Shown in pieces: positions 1 to 13,483 of a stretch of 64,000 nucleotides of DNA (positions are counted from its first letter, which is position 1; every line of letters starts with the position of its first letter). The DNA lies in contig NC_060885.1 in assembly GCF_014805685.1 (NCBI RefSeq), positions 11,025,132-11,089,131 on the forward strand, given 5' to 3'. Position numbers and translations under genes: made by a program. A model generated the notes under the pieces. It was not told the origin of the DNA. It made no database searches and saw nothing but the letters and a program-made list of their open reading frames with translations. The stretch comes from Silurus meridionalis. Lineage: Eukaryota > Chordata > Actinopteri > Siluriformes > Siluridae.

Positions 1-3000
1 AACACTTTTCCACTTTTTCCTTTGTCCTTTTTACGTCTGATGATGCTATCCCGTAATTTTTGTAAATTTTCCTAGATATGGATAAAATTATTTAATAAAT
101 AATGATATAAATGGAAAGTCAAACAATGTTATGTTTGAAAAACAAGTTGGTATTAAAAGGAATATATAAATATGTGCATTAACTAACATGATGCTCATGA
201 TGTATTGCAGAGTGATTTTCTATGAGTACCTGCTGGAACCGAACGGACTGGGAACGTTTCTCCTGGTCAAATTGCCAGGCTTTAAACTCCTGCACTGCCT
301 CCTCCACAGTCAGCGCTCCCACCTTCACCCTCTCCTGCAGGGAGATGAGCTGCCTCTGACCCGGGGTCTTCATGCCCGCATATGGATCGTGGCCACTGCT
401 TAGCATTCGCTCTGGAGCTGGCCTCACTGGTGTTTGGAACATAATTAAAATAAATTACACTTTAATCCCACTTTACAACTATCTTGTTATTTTTTTAGAT
501 AATTTTAAATAATAGCATTAATTTTTGAACTCATACCTTGAGAAGACTGGTTGCTATTGGTTTCTGAATACAACGAGTTCTTGGAAGAGAAAACTGCAAA
601 AATGTTTAAAAATTTTTATGTATTTGATGTTTATCAGACTCAAAGAAGAGAGCACCAATCAAATGCAATTTGCAAAAGCAAAGAGTTTCGTATTTTGATG
701 GAAACAGTTGTTTACACCAACGAAATCAGAAAGTTGAAAAAATATAGAACACGTGTGGTGCATGTTGTATTTGTGGTATATATGTGGTACCTGTTGAAAT
801 GTAGGTTTTGCATTCCTCAGGTTCAGAGATAGGGCATGCTCGAGGTACTGGGGCCGGGGGACGATTTGCAATAACAGGTGCAAAGCCACTTTCGTCATCT
901 ATGGTGTCATAAATTTCCTCTGGAAAGCAGAGCTTATATGGGTCTTCCTCATCGTCCTCCTCATAGTTTTCCACATTGTCTTCTATGTTTTCCAGTTCGG
1001 GCTCGTCAAATTCTTTACCCGAGTATGCATTATTTGCAAGATCGTCTTCTGTCTCGGACTGCTTCTGTACATTTGCTAAAGTTAAATATTAGATGTCAGT
1101 TACTTAACAAAAAATACAAAAACTAGTGTTACACAAACTCTTACATAATCTTACATAAACATTTCAATATAAAATGATACAATAATAATCCAGTAAACAG
1201 TAATATCACATAATTCACATCTGCAAATACAATGTTGGACTCAAAGATGTTTATGTATACAATCAAATGCTGGAAAATTTATTTCAACATAAGATCAGTT
1301 AAATATTCACACTCATGCAAAACATTCATTATTTCTTTTTTGATCAATTATGTTCCAAATACATTAAGGGTGTAACAGTACACAACATTCACCTCGGTAT
1401 TTAAGCCACGGTTCAGTTCAATTTCGATATGGTTAGGGGGAAGAAATGCAAAACATTAAATTGCTTGTCGTTTTTTTATAAACTCTTTTTTATTATTATG
1501 AATTTTTGTGATCATCAACATTTGAACAGTTTATATTTTTATTACAATTTTAAATAAATTGCCTGTTTGGTTAAATAAGATATAAAAACTTATTTTATAA
1601 TATTTTATAAAGAATTTAATATAATAAATCAAATCAATGTGATACACTTTTTATTATATTGATTCAATTTAGTAATCAATTAAATTGGCTCAAATTAAAT
1701 TAAATTAAATTAATGGATTTTTTTTTATTAAATAGTTTACATTTGTTAGACCCCATTTGAGTAATACAGATTCAACATACTTTAACAAATATCTTTATTT
1801 CTTCCATCCTTAATTCATTCACTCCCTCGATATGTGGAATTGTCATGACATTTTTCAAGAGAAATTCTCAAAGCTCTTCATAAAGCGAATCCATATCGCT
1901 AGCGTTAGAGGCTAGTCACTTCCTGATTAGCAGCTAATGCTAGCACTATGGTTTCATTACCGTTTTCATGTATGCATGCAATCTTATTTCCAATATGGAG
2001 TGTGTAGACATAATGACACTGTGCTAACTCTAGTTTCTTTTTTTATACCTCTGCTAATGTTGTGTATGTAAGTTTATGATTAAAAAAAAATGCGCTCTCA
2101 GTGCAAAGTGGAGACCAAACCAACTTGCGGGCTGCTACTTAAAATGTTCCTGAAGGAACTCAGATTTCAACTATGTTCCGCACATAAGAGGGATTGTACC
2201 CCTGTACCGAAAAATTCAGGTATGAATACGTGTACTATTACACCCCTAATATATAGCAATTCTACATTTAGTACTTTAATACGTTAATACCTTTAATGAA
2301 AACTACAAAAAAAAGTTTTACTCTCTAATTAAACTTTTAATCTCATTCAAACCAAACATTTTTTAGTAAATGTCATGTATGTCATGTCTCTGTCCTTTCA
2401 CCTGCAAAAAACTTTCTCAACACAGCGTCTTCTGAATGAGACTCATTAAAAGAACTGTCCAAACTCTCCAAGTCCTCATCTACCGAGAAAGGAATCACAT
2501 AATGCATTTTACTCATGTATTTTCAGTCACGAATTCTTTCTCAGAAATGATGCATTAAATTGTTTGTAAAAAGCTGACAAATTATCATTTTCTTTGTTAT
2601 TATAATGTATTTGAGAATATCAGTGTATTATATCGATTTTTGTGGCACAGAATGCATTGCAGAAAGCTGTTATTAACTTACACAGCTGTATGTCAGGATT
2701 GAGTTGCATCATGGACTCGTAGATGTCCTCCTGAAGAGAAAACTTTGCAACAAAGTTTTGCGATGAATTTGCCATTGGCTCATAAATGTCCTCATCTTCA
2801 TGAGTTCCCATGGATTCCTCTATGTGACACTTGACTAAGTCTACGGTCTCCTGGATGGTTTTACAATTCAAAAAGCATTAACATGATCAACATTGGCACT
2901 ATTAATTGATAAAGTGAGGAATAAATAAATGATTAAATAAAATGATTAATTATCAATAATAATTAATTATTCTGTTTGTTGGACAACCTACTGCTAATTG

Positions 3001-5794
3001 TGGCACTTTGTCATATATAATGCTTTAGAACATTAGAAATAATTAAGACATAGATGACTTAATTCAAAAACAGCCAAATTAGGTTATCTTGAGTGTTTTA
3101 ATGATTGCCAATTAATGTGAGGCAAATACCAAGTTTTACACATAAAACTGATGTCCACTTACAACATAATCATCCATGAACTGTCTCAAATCAGGAAAAC
3201 CACTTTTCTCAGCCATGGTATTAGGGTAATCCCCATGCTTGTTCGCTATGCTGTAGGCCTGAAGGGCTCCAGGACATTGCAGCAAAGTGCTAGTCAGCTG
3301 TTTTAATCCATGCTTTGCCGAGAAGTGAAGTAACGTTGGAAGTTCCACATCCCTCTGATCTGAGTGTCCACAATGGGCAGGTTTCAAGATGTAATTATTC
3401 AGTTTTAATGTGATACTAATTCTTGTGTTATAAATAAAAATACGTATGTGCCAAATCATTCATATCACATAATACCCATTATACATAGAGAAAGTGATTT
3501 TTAATGCAAATGAAATAAAAAAGGGGGCTCACTTGTACTCTCCTCATCAAGCTGAGTAATTCCAAATATTTTTAGTCCATTTGGAGGCATCTGTTTTTTT
3601 AGAGAATCTGTGAACAATTTATCCAATTCCTCTAAAGAATTTGATGAAATACTGAATGCCTAAAAAACAAACGGTGTCATTTACGTCAGCAACATGACAC
3701 CAGTGTACATTAGAGGATAGTTACAACAAATGCAGTATTTAAAAATTAGAAACATTTTTACTTCTAATCAAGGCTCACAGTTTTTTAGATTAGGAATTAG
3801 CAACACAATCTGTACAGTTTAATATGTATGTTCTTTATATTTCTGTTATTTTTTAAACCAATAAAATGTGCTTTATTTGAGCAGATACAAAACCACAAAC
3901 AAAAACACAAACACAAAAAAGAGTATAAAGTCTTTTCTTAAGTCTGTTTATCCATCTTAATACGTCAAATTATTACCTTAATGAACTGTGAAAATAAATG
4001 GAAACAATTACCTGACAAAAGAAATGCACGGGGTCCATAACTTTCTCAAGATAATTGCTAATTTCCTCCATTTCTGTGTAGTATGTCACAGTTGTTGAAA
4101 ATAAAGGCGACTCATTATTATAAAGCTGCAGAATAACTTCTCCAGTTGGCATTTCTGAAAGAATATCGATTTTATAATATTAGAATATGATATATGCATT
4201 TTATAATATATACAATAAAGTACAACAAATACATAAAGTGCAATAATATCCCATTTTTATGATTTTTCTGAGAACACAAATGTTATTTAAACACTTGCGT
4301 TTAATTATTATACACTTTTTAAAATAAAATAGTATTTTAGTAGTTAAGGTTTTAGGTGTCGAACAGATACATTCTGACAATACCTGTGAAATTATCAGGA
4401 AAGTGTTCATTAATGTCATTTCTGTTTACAATCTCATGATATCATGCACCTCCATCAGAAATTACATTCAACATCATTTAAAAGTGTACGCACAAATGTG
4501 CCAGAAATAACATGCAAATGATACTAAAAGTGAAAAGTTAGAGAGGAACTAAAAACAAGAAGTTCCTTGCTCGGATCTGAGACCCACCAGGTGACTGAAC
4601 TGTAACAATATATTCGTTCACAGCAGTTCCCGGCACATGTTTCGTCGAACTTTCACATCGAAACTCCACTTCAATGTTGTCTTGACTGTTTAACTTGTTT
4701 GCCATGATGATATAAATATCCACTTGGGTCTGGAAATGTGGAGAGGAAATTATATTTCAATATTAAACAATGGCAACAAATGGTCACACACAGCAAATTT
4801 TTATACAGGCATATATACAAGCTTATAAATAAATTGCAAGTGTTTTCTGTAAAAAGGCCTTGGTGACAAAAAAAAGTGTGATCTAAATGTCACAGCTATT
4901 CAGCACAGACAAGCCTGAGGACAAGTTACAAATGTGTGTCATGAAACAATAGTTTTAAATACTTACCCCACAGAGGATTCTGTTAGGTTGGACTGTAATG
5001 CATGATTTCTGTTCTTCTGATAGAGACAGGCTTCTCAGTTGACACGAGTTTTCATCAAAAACCCCTACATCTTCCTCTGGTGACTGGAAGTTATCTGAAT
5101 GGACCAAGTGTGGTTCCTCTGGATCAGGCTGATCCAAAATTTGTGTTGGTGATTGGATCATAGTTTCAGCAATAGCTTCTTCCTCAGGAATATCAATGAT
5201 TTCTTTGGGGAAAAAAGATTCTTATTTTTTCTTAAAATCAGAAAAAACAAACAAAGTGTTGCTGGAATGGTTTACATGGTTAATAGTTCTAGATTTCTAA
5301 AATATTTGGGACCTTTTTTTGGATTTGGCACAAAATGAAAAACCCTCAAAAAGTCAAGATTTTTTTTCCTTAACAAAAAAATACATACCTTCCTGAATAA
5401 CTTCACAGACTGTAGAGACATACAGTGCTGGTTCGTCATCTGAATCAAGCTTTCTCCAATAATTCCAGTGTTCAAAATAGTCCATCAAGTCATCGTTTTC
5501 AGAGATGCCACACAAAAATGCAACGATCTTTCTTGGCGGACAAAGAAACTTCTTCAAGGTGTTCCGCACCCCTGGTTCGCTTTGAATATCTATAAATGTT
5601 TCTGAGAGTAACAGCAAGATGCACTGGCTATCTCTAAAAACTGAATAGTCTTCATCTTGCACTGAAAGTTCCTCATCCACAAGATAGAAAGAAATAGAAT
5701 CCTCAGGGAAATGATGTGAAGCCTCCAGGATAAGCTTTAGGTAGGAGGCCCAGTCATGGGCCTCACTAGTGTGCACAATTAACACTGAGCACAT
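1..5794 (-). CDS. pik3ap1: Phosphoinositide 3-kinase adapter protein 1 (BCAP), 3' end outside window
   Basis: Cytoplasmic adaptor that links B-cell receptor, CD19 and Toll-like receptor signalling to PI3K by presenting phosphorylated YxxM motifs to p85. Coding exons (minus strand, 5' to 3'): 5794-5389, 5202-4967, 4729-4588, 4154-4012, 3659-3533, 3359-3163, 2850-2682, 2479-2402, 1075-791, 593-537, 426-230, 71-<1; phases agree at all junctions, giving about 702 codons of a family length near 800. Visible parts: N-terminal TIR-like domain (first exon), DBB/ankyrin-like middle (about residues 140-415, including ELPTLLHFSAKHGL), YEPM (about 440), YESM (461), YDTI (555), proline-rich RPPAPVPR, and YAGM followed by MKTPGQRQLISLQE (about 629-645). 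Start ATG at 5794 is chosen because the spliced upstream frame has a TAA before it. The last exon seen continues off the left edge. Homology to human BCAP is clear by recall; no alignment was run. Confidence 0.93.
1367..2248. mobile_element. Non-autonomous hAT-like DNA element in pik3ap1 intron
   Basis: The left end (aagggtgtaacagtacac) and the right end (gtgtactattacacccct) are imperfect inverted repeats. The sub-terminal sequence (cggtatttaagccacggttcagtt) is of the kind seen in fish hAT-type non-autonomous elements. The interior is AT-rich and has no transposase reading frame. It fills most of the 1.3 kb intron between pik3ap1 exons 791-1075 and 2402-2479. Family assignment is by recall of the terminal sequence. 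Confidence 0.6.
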
Positions 5795-6812
5795 AATTAA
5801 GCATCCAGGATTTACTGCAAAAGAAGAGTTAAAATTATTGTCTGTTTCAAGTACAGGTTCCTGTGCCAACTGTTGAAAACGACCATGTGTCTGCAGGCAT
5901 TTGGACTGATAACACCCACACATCCCTAAAAATTTGACTACAATATGTCTTATTCGATACTATAAACCCAGAAGCTAGATTGTTGATTTGAAACTAACTG
6001 TGACAAAAAAAAAACGGATCCTCATCTAAAACATGAACGGAGTCATTGTTCTTGTGTAACCTTGATGTATTCTATTTTCAGAGTACAATTTAAGTGTGAA
6101 CCAAGCAAACTGCAAGACTGACAAATCAGTAGGCAAATTCCTAATCATGCATTATTTACTGATGTGTGTATTTAGTTTTTTTAATTCTGTTTTCTATGTT
6201 TGTATGTGGTGTTTGTGAAAAGGAAATTACATAAAAATAAACTTTTAAAAACAACAATGCTTAAAATATATTAAGGAGAAAAAAACTAAAAGATAAAAAT
6301 ATCCAAAACAATCCAAGAAATGAAACAAACTTTACAAAAAATACTAAGAAAAGTGTTTGATGTGACCTTAGTAAAAGATATTTGGCAAAGGAACTATAAA
6401 ACACCTGCCAGAAACGGAAGTTTCAATGCAAAAAGCAATGTGCTGCGGTGGGCTACAGGGGGGCTAAAAAGTATGACTAATAGGATATATAAAGAAGCTA
6501 TAAAGGCCACATGCTTAGATACAGATTAATAGAGAATATGTACTGTATCTCTTTCACAAAGAATAGTCCTAATTATTAATATGATTATACATGTTTATTA
6601 TTATTATTATTTTCCTATTACTAACACATTATTTGACCTTTGTTGTCACCTAACAGAATGATGACTGACATTTGTCAGAACTAACACACTAAATGTCTCG
6701 TTGATATTAAATGACCAGTGACTTCTTCATTTTGTTCAAATAGGATGCAAAGCTTTGCACTCGACTGTATACAACTTAGTTAATAGTTAGGGTTTTAATG
6801 AAAGTAACTTAC

Positions 6813-6960
6813 CTTATGTCTCAATGAGAAATATCCAAGTCCTATTCAAATCATCCACTTGACAATTTTCCAGTTTTCCAAGTTAATACAATTTCTTTTT
6901 TACTTTTCTGTAGTACAGGCTCTGAAAGGTGGCTGCACTTGAGTAACACATATTAAAAGA
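6813..6960 (-). other. pik3ap1: Likely 5' UTR exon of pik3ap1
   Basis: On the minus strand a consensus donor (AAG then GTAAGT) ends at 6813. Splicing it to the acceptor before 5814 puts an in-frame TAA just upstream of the ATG at 5794, so this exon would be non-coding. A short overlapping upstream ORF (ATG at 5804, different frame) would precede the main start. The 5' boundary near 6960 is a guess; no TATA box is evident. Confidence 0.5.
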
Positions 6961-9737
6961 GACTCTTCGTTTCCTGCTAGTGTGTGACTACGTCACTTCC
7001 TTAAACACTGTGTGACAAACTACCTAAAATGTCTATCTGACAAGACAGAGATTATCTGTATCAAGTTATGGGAAAAAAAATTCTGTTACTTCTCACAAGC
7101 ATTATGAAGGGTGTAAAAAAAAACAAGAGCAGAAATGTAGGTCACAGTATTAAAGAAAAAGCATTATACATTTAAATGTGCAGTGGAGTTGGACTAAATT
7201 TAATTAAATGTAATCTGTAAGTGATTAATCATAAAGTCATAAAGACAGGCTTCATCTTACAACACACACATATTTATACAAGTGTGTGTGCCATATATAA
7301 TAATACCAAATATTTATTGAACAAATCTGCTGTTTACAAAATTACGCAATTGCCTATATTAATTAACTACATGACCTCTTTTTAAGGGGAAATTATGTAC
7401 TTTTGTATTTATTATCCTGCGCCTGACCAGTGTGTCTTTTGCCCTATTCCTATATAGAAATGGGTTAATATTTTAGGGATGTCATTCTTGCTGCCTTGCA
7501 ACTTACCATTCCAATCTATCTGACGTCAGTTCTGTGTGTAATCTGTTGTTACACACAAAATTTCCACAGTGTTGATGATTTACTCCAGTGTTTTTGGACA
7601 CACACTGTGAATTTCCATGGTAGAGTTTCCTGATTGGATTTTTTTTGTATTAAATTTCTTGTAACCTGCACATTAAGCGCTATACAAAATAAAATAATAC
7701 GTTACTTAAGTTAGGATAAGGGTTTTTAATATTGGGATCCCATGTTTGTTTGTTAGATAAATTAAGTGTTTTTAATTTTTTTTCCATATGTCCATTTATT
7801 TCACTATATCTTAATAATTTTACTATTTCTTTTCACTTTTTTTCAAAGGAAAAAGATAAGAATAATTTTAACACTCATTTTTCAGCCAACTGTTCACAGA
7901 GTCCATGTCTGATGACCGCAATGCAACAAGAGAAAAACAGATACCCATTTTGCATAATGATTAATGAACAATTTGTTTGATACTTAACAAACTTAACAAA
8001 GTTATTTGTGCCATGCTCTGGGGAGCAAAGGGAAGAGTTTCACATTTTATATATGTAATGGTTAGCTAAAAAGAAGTAACAATAGTGGCTAACAAACAAA
8101 TAATGCATCTTTAAAAAATACATTTATGTATAAATTGTGGTATAAATAAAAAAATAGATATAAATCTAATGCAGACTTTACTCTCACTTCTGTGAAGTGA
8201 CACACTACCTTTTAAAATACCCTTCCAGTTAGCTTTGGTACTCAAAAGTGTTTACAAACTGTAACAATGTATCTGTACAGAATTATACATGTAAAACACT
8301 AGAACTACAGTAATGAAAATAATGACTTGGATCGCCCACAAAATATTCAATGGACAATGGACTGTTATGAGACTGCTATTAGAAAATGTTTGCAAAGCCC
8401 CTTTGTACAAATTATTGTCAATAAAAATATGGCTTAGATAAAAGTGGACTGTCTTGATCTCATCACATTTGGAATGAATTGGGATGGCAACTTTATACAA
8501 AGCCTTCTCCCCAGATGTCAGTGCCTGATATCTTATGCTCTTATATCTGAACAGGCACAAATCTCTCAAAGCCATGCTCCAAAAGCTAGTGAAATGTATT
8601 CTTCGTAAAGTCGAGGTTATTAAAGCAGCAAAATTGGACAACTTAATATTAATGGCCATTGTTTTGGAATGTGATGTTTATTTAATAGGTGTCTACATAC
8701 TATACGTCTGACTGGAATTATTATGGTATATTATTAGTATTATTATGATAATACTTTTACTTGCCTCAGCAGTAGTAAAACTGGGTAAGTTGCACCACAG
8801 TGTGTTTAGTTTTTGCCTGAATGCACAGCCTCTCAGTCATATCACAAAATCAGTTGTAGTCAATAGTATGTGCAAAAGTCTTGTTGATCCAGCATACATT
8901 TTTTGTAACTGTTCTGAGGTTATGTCTCTGGTGATGTGAAACTAAAGTTGTAGGAGAGTGAACATGGTCACTGCAGAAAAACTAATACCTGTGATCGTCT
9001 GTGGTAAAAAGTGATCCTTGTTCTTCTGGTTTCAGTTTTGATTTGGTGAGACTTTTTATTCCATAATCCTACGTTGTGCTGCTCTTTGTACGATTTTTCA
9101 CATCACTAATTGAACGTTGCATAACTGAGCCAACAGTGATACACTTAACAATCAAAAACTAAATCTGTTGCATCAATTGTAATGGAAATGGTCCTGGGTT
9201 GAGCAAATACTCTTATAATGACACCTGTCTACTAGAATTTTTACATGATTGTTTTATAATCCATGCAACGTTCTTTGATCTGGATTGAACATTGTTCCAT
9301 GAATAAGCCATCTTTTTCTTCTACAGACTTCAGTGTTTTTAATATAGGCCAATTTACTAATGTAGTGTATAACCTGAGGTAAAACGTCATTCTCTGACTT
9401 CTTAAACATCCCTGAATTCACTTATTTTATCATCTATGATATAGATGTTGAGACGGTGAGTCCAAAGTGATTCTCAGAGTTCTCAAAAACTAAAGAACAG
9501 GAACAACTCACAGACTCTTTGCAGTCTTTATAGAAATCTTATTCGAATGTGAAGACTTGTCTTCTGCAGATTAATTTCTGCTATATATGGCTGATATGCT
9601 GAGTGCAACAGTAGATGATATTTTCCGTGGTGAGCTGAGTGTGCCTGAAACTGAACATGTCAAGCTAGCTGGCTAAAGTTAGCGTGATAACTAAACTAGC
9701 TAAAAGAGTTTTACACTAACATAAGATCGCTGTCTGA
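6961..9737. other. Intergenic region between divergent pik3ap1 and kifbp
   Basis: AT-rich sequence separating the two head-to-head genes. A 135-codon minus-strand open frame at 8252-8659 ends in a hydrophobic stretch but is not recognised and has no splice or promoter context; it may be chance or a decayed gene or repeat fragment. No CpG-island-like stretch is seen until just before the kifbp start. Confidence 0.5.
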
Positions 9738-9918
9738 GAAGTGGTAGCTCAGTGAGTAAGATGTTAAGCTCCCGATTGAGTGGGTGAGTCCAAATCCCAG
9801 CATCCCATCCCAACCTGGACCATTGAGCAATCCCTCAACTGCTCATTTGTATTAAAAATATATATCATTTATGTCACTCTGTTTAATGGTCATTTGCAAA
9901 ATGCTGTGAATGTAAAAT
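9738..9918 (+). mobile_element. tRNA-derived SINE
   Basis: The head resembles a tRNA gene: an A-box-like gtggtagctcagtgag and a B-box-like gtgagtccaaatccc. The 3' part (tgtcactctgtttaatgg... aaatgctgtgaatgtaaa) resembles the conserved 3' tail of V-SINE/HE1-type vertebrate SINEs. It lies about 300 bp upstream of the kifbp start. It is not a functional tRNA, since no closed acceptor stem follows the B box. Confidence 0.65.
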
Positions 9919-10215
9919 GTCTCTCTATCTTAAAAGCAAATCTGGCCCCTTTTGGTTTGGATCTGTGTTCTTGGGTGTATTCAGTTATCAGATCTGTTTT
10001 ATTAGTTGATCATACTCTCTTGCCTTTTCAGGTTAATTAATTCTTATTAATAATACTAGTATTCATACTGGTAATGGTAGGGCGCCATGTTCTTCCGGGT
10101 TTTTTGTCTTTTGCTCTGTAGTGACGTCTCCGTTCATCTATATGAGCATTTTACAGCAGGCTCTATACTGACCCCTGGTGGCCGCCACTCGTCTTTAACG
10201 TTACATGAGCATAAC

Positions 10216-13200
10216 ATGGCGTCCGCCGGCAGCCGAGAATGGAGGGCGGTGTGCGAGAAATTTCGCCGAGCCCAAGATCTATCCGAGGTAGAATCGCGAA
10301 AGGATCCAGAAAACGACCCGTTCCGCTCCAAGTACAAAGCCAGGGAGCTGCTCAAGGAGATCTATTGCACTCTAAAGAACTTCGACGTAGACGACGGTGA
10401 GGGCGAGGGCCCGGAGGCGGACGGTCAGGCAAGAGAGGCGCTAAATGGCGAACCCGCTAATAAGGCGCACACGGGCGACTCTCGAGCCGGACTCCGGGCC
10501 GCCAAACTCGGCGTGATTGACTATCACCTGGGCGTGAACCACATCGAAACCGAGGAGCTCTCCGCCGGTGAGGAGTACCTCATGAACTGTGTGAAATTAC
10601 TGGACGAGTGCACGGTGACACGGGAGAACGTCTCGCTGTTCATCCAAGTCGGGGTAAACAACACCTACATTCCCATCCGAACCCGCACTAATGAGTACGG
10701 ACCCAACATACAGCTCCATACTATTTAGTACCTTAGTATACATGACACTCCCAGTAACGTTATTCCTTTAACATACCACTAAGTATGGTAGTATGCATTT
10801 ATTATATAACAATATAGCTGCATGTTTTGTGGTTTTGTTTTGCTCTGCTTTTAATAATACTTTTATATTTCTTTTCCCAGAACCAGCTTGGCATCTTATG
10901 GGCCGGCCGGGATGAAACCGAGAAAGCTCAAGGCTTCTTAGAAACAGCTGAGTCCATTTATGTGCAGTACATGAAAGAGGTGACACAGCATTCTTCATCA
11001 TCCTCATCCCCATCCCCATCCCCATCATCCAACACTTGGCTCTCATACAGTGTGTATGGGATTTCATACTTACATGAGATATGCCAGGACAGCGCAATAT
11101 TTTTGTTTAATATACATGTTTTGTATTTCCACACCTTTCTTGAGGTGCCACTGGTTCGGGAGCTTATATAAGCCTGGAGATAATGGGGCTTTATTAAAAT
11201 AAATGTATAACTCAATGCATTTATGCAAATCTCAAATTCATGCTTCACATTTGGTAAGGGAAATTTTCCCCTTCCTGTGGAATATCCATAATCTGGTCTA
11301 ACTTCACTTCTTTGTGTATCATCTTCATGCACTATATGGACAAAAGTTTGAAGGCACCTGACCATCTTCAACATCTCATTCCACATTTATTCCCCCATTT
11401 GTCAGGTGCTGATGTAGGTAAGAGGCCTGGGGTGCAGTCATCATTTCAGTTTATCCCAAAGGTATTCAGTAGGGTTGAGATCAGAGCTCTAAACCAGGCC
11501 ACCCAAAATCTTCAGTTCCTTGTAAACCATATCTACATGGATCTCACTTTGTGCACGTTAGCATTGTCATGTTTCGGTCTCCTGTTTCAGGTAAATGGAA
11601 AATGTAATTCTACCACATTCAAGACACACTATACAATTGTATGCTTCCTCTTTTGTGGTAACAGTTTGGGGAAGAACCACACATGGCTGGAGAAGACAGG
11701 TGTCACAAAACTTTTGTCTGTATAGTGTGTCTGCATAATAATGCTGCAAAAGGATTCATTACATTATCTTTGGCTAGTCTTCATAGCGTTCCTGTGATTC
11801 ACATATACAAAGATGATCTACACCAGCAAACCCTCTTAGTAATGACTATTGTGATGATTTTAAAACATCAGACAAATAATTTCTTATTATTAAAGTTTAT
11901 TTGAAAAGGGACCATGTACAATTTTAACATAAATTCCGTTTGTCAAAATCAAATGTGTAAAATTGTGTCAAATTGATAAACATCTCTAGAATTAGTATTT
12001 CATAATGAACTAATAATTTTGTCGACCTGTATTTTGTTAGTTGTGACTACATTAAAACTATAGCAGTCAATATCAAACGGTAGAATATTTATTTCCATTT
12101 CTACAAAGTTTTCCACTAATTCCTTAACAGAAAATTATTTTAAAAATTATTAAAAGTACTAACGACAGAATAGTGCTCTAAAATAAAATCTCCTTGGACT
12201 TTGATCTTAAGATCTCCTGAAAAATTTCTCTCCTTCTGTAGAAGACTATTAACATTTTCCAAATCAATTTTATTTATTTTTTGCCTCGTTCAATTGGTGA
12301 TAATTTTTTTTAGTTACTTTTAGTTCCTGAATAACTTTATTCCGCAGTCCTTTATTACAATGCCTATCAATTTCCCTTTCTGTCTTGATAGCTGTCTTTA
12401 ATGCAGAGCCCCTGTTCTTCAGCAGCTTCAATAAGATATCATTGAACCAAGGTAGCTTATTTTTTTTTTTATTATTATTTTTTTTTTATTATTTAACTCT
12501 ATTGATAAATGTGTTGCAACCAAGCGCCACATTTTGAGAAGATAATATATCATCCTACTTTTTAACTAGCAATTTCCTTATTAAACTCTACCAGCTTCCC
12601 TTTAGGTATACGACAGAAGACATTGTTAGGGGTTATCACATTATTTTTGAACCTGTTTCACATTTGGGTCCCACAAACCCGTCGTGTGATTTACAGTCTG
12701 AAAAAATCTACGTACAGTCTTACCGCAGGATTACAACACGTGGAGACGTTAAGTGTAGCTGCTGGAGCCTTGGTAGATCTTGTAGAATCTCCGGCGAGCA
12801 ATATGGAAATATCGCGCACTGGAGCATTGTGTTTGTTGTTGATTAAACACACTTTGCCTTTTTGACGGGCTGCGTAAATCCACGGGAAATCCCCAGGCAC
12901 ACACCTCATCGTGAGACGCCGCCGTGCTCATCCTCAGATTGTTGGGTTAGCAGGTACCCAGATTTAATTGAACATCCCCAGAGAGCAGCAGTTAGATAAC
13001 TAGATAAGAACCCATGAGTCTTTTGTGACGGTGCAACAAAACCCCGTAATATCCAATCAGGTTGTGATTAAAACTTCCTGCACATATAGCTGACTGGAAA
13101 ACAGAATATATACAGTTTTCCACTTTGAATAATATATCTACTTTTAAACACAAATTATCCACGTAGAAGCTTCAGGACAAACACGACCTAGGAGTGCAAC

Positions 13201-13412
13201 CTTTGAAAAAAATAGTAAAAAAATAAAATTCTAATAATACGTACCACGAAACGTAGATTAGATTTTTCCGTAATTGCGACGTTTAACTCTACAACTTAGA
13301 ATGGCTTCTAACAAATGTATATAATGACAAAGAAAATGGCCAGCTAGGTTTATTTTTGATCATTTTTGGATTTTTTTATATATAGATAGATATAAATCCA
13401 AAAATTATCAAA

Positions 13413-13483
<71 letters not shown>

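Noticed and set aside
6320..6529. Small plus-strand open frame inside pik3ap1 intron 1
   Set aside because: No homology, no splice or promoter context, and AT-rich composition typical of chance frames.
9738..9810. Functional tRNA gene
   Set aside because: A and B boxes are present, but the cloverleaf does not close and a SINE tail follows.
10087..10215. Possible 43-residue N-terminal extension of kifbp
   Set aside because: In frame, but the ATG at 10216 aligns with the family start and the extension has no recognisable features; it is more likely 5' UTR.
12623..12931. Short open frames on both strands in kifbp intron 2
   Set aside because: Overlapping frames in several phases without recognisable domains; likely decayed repeat sequence.
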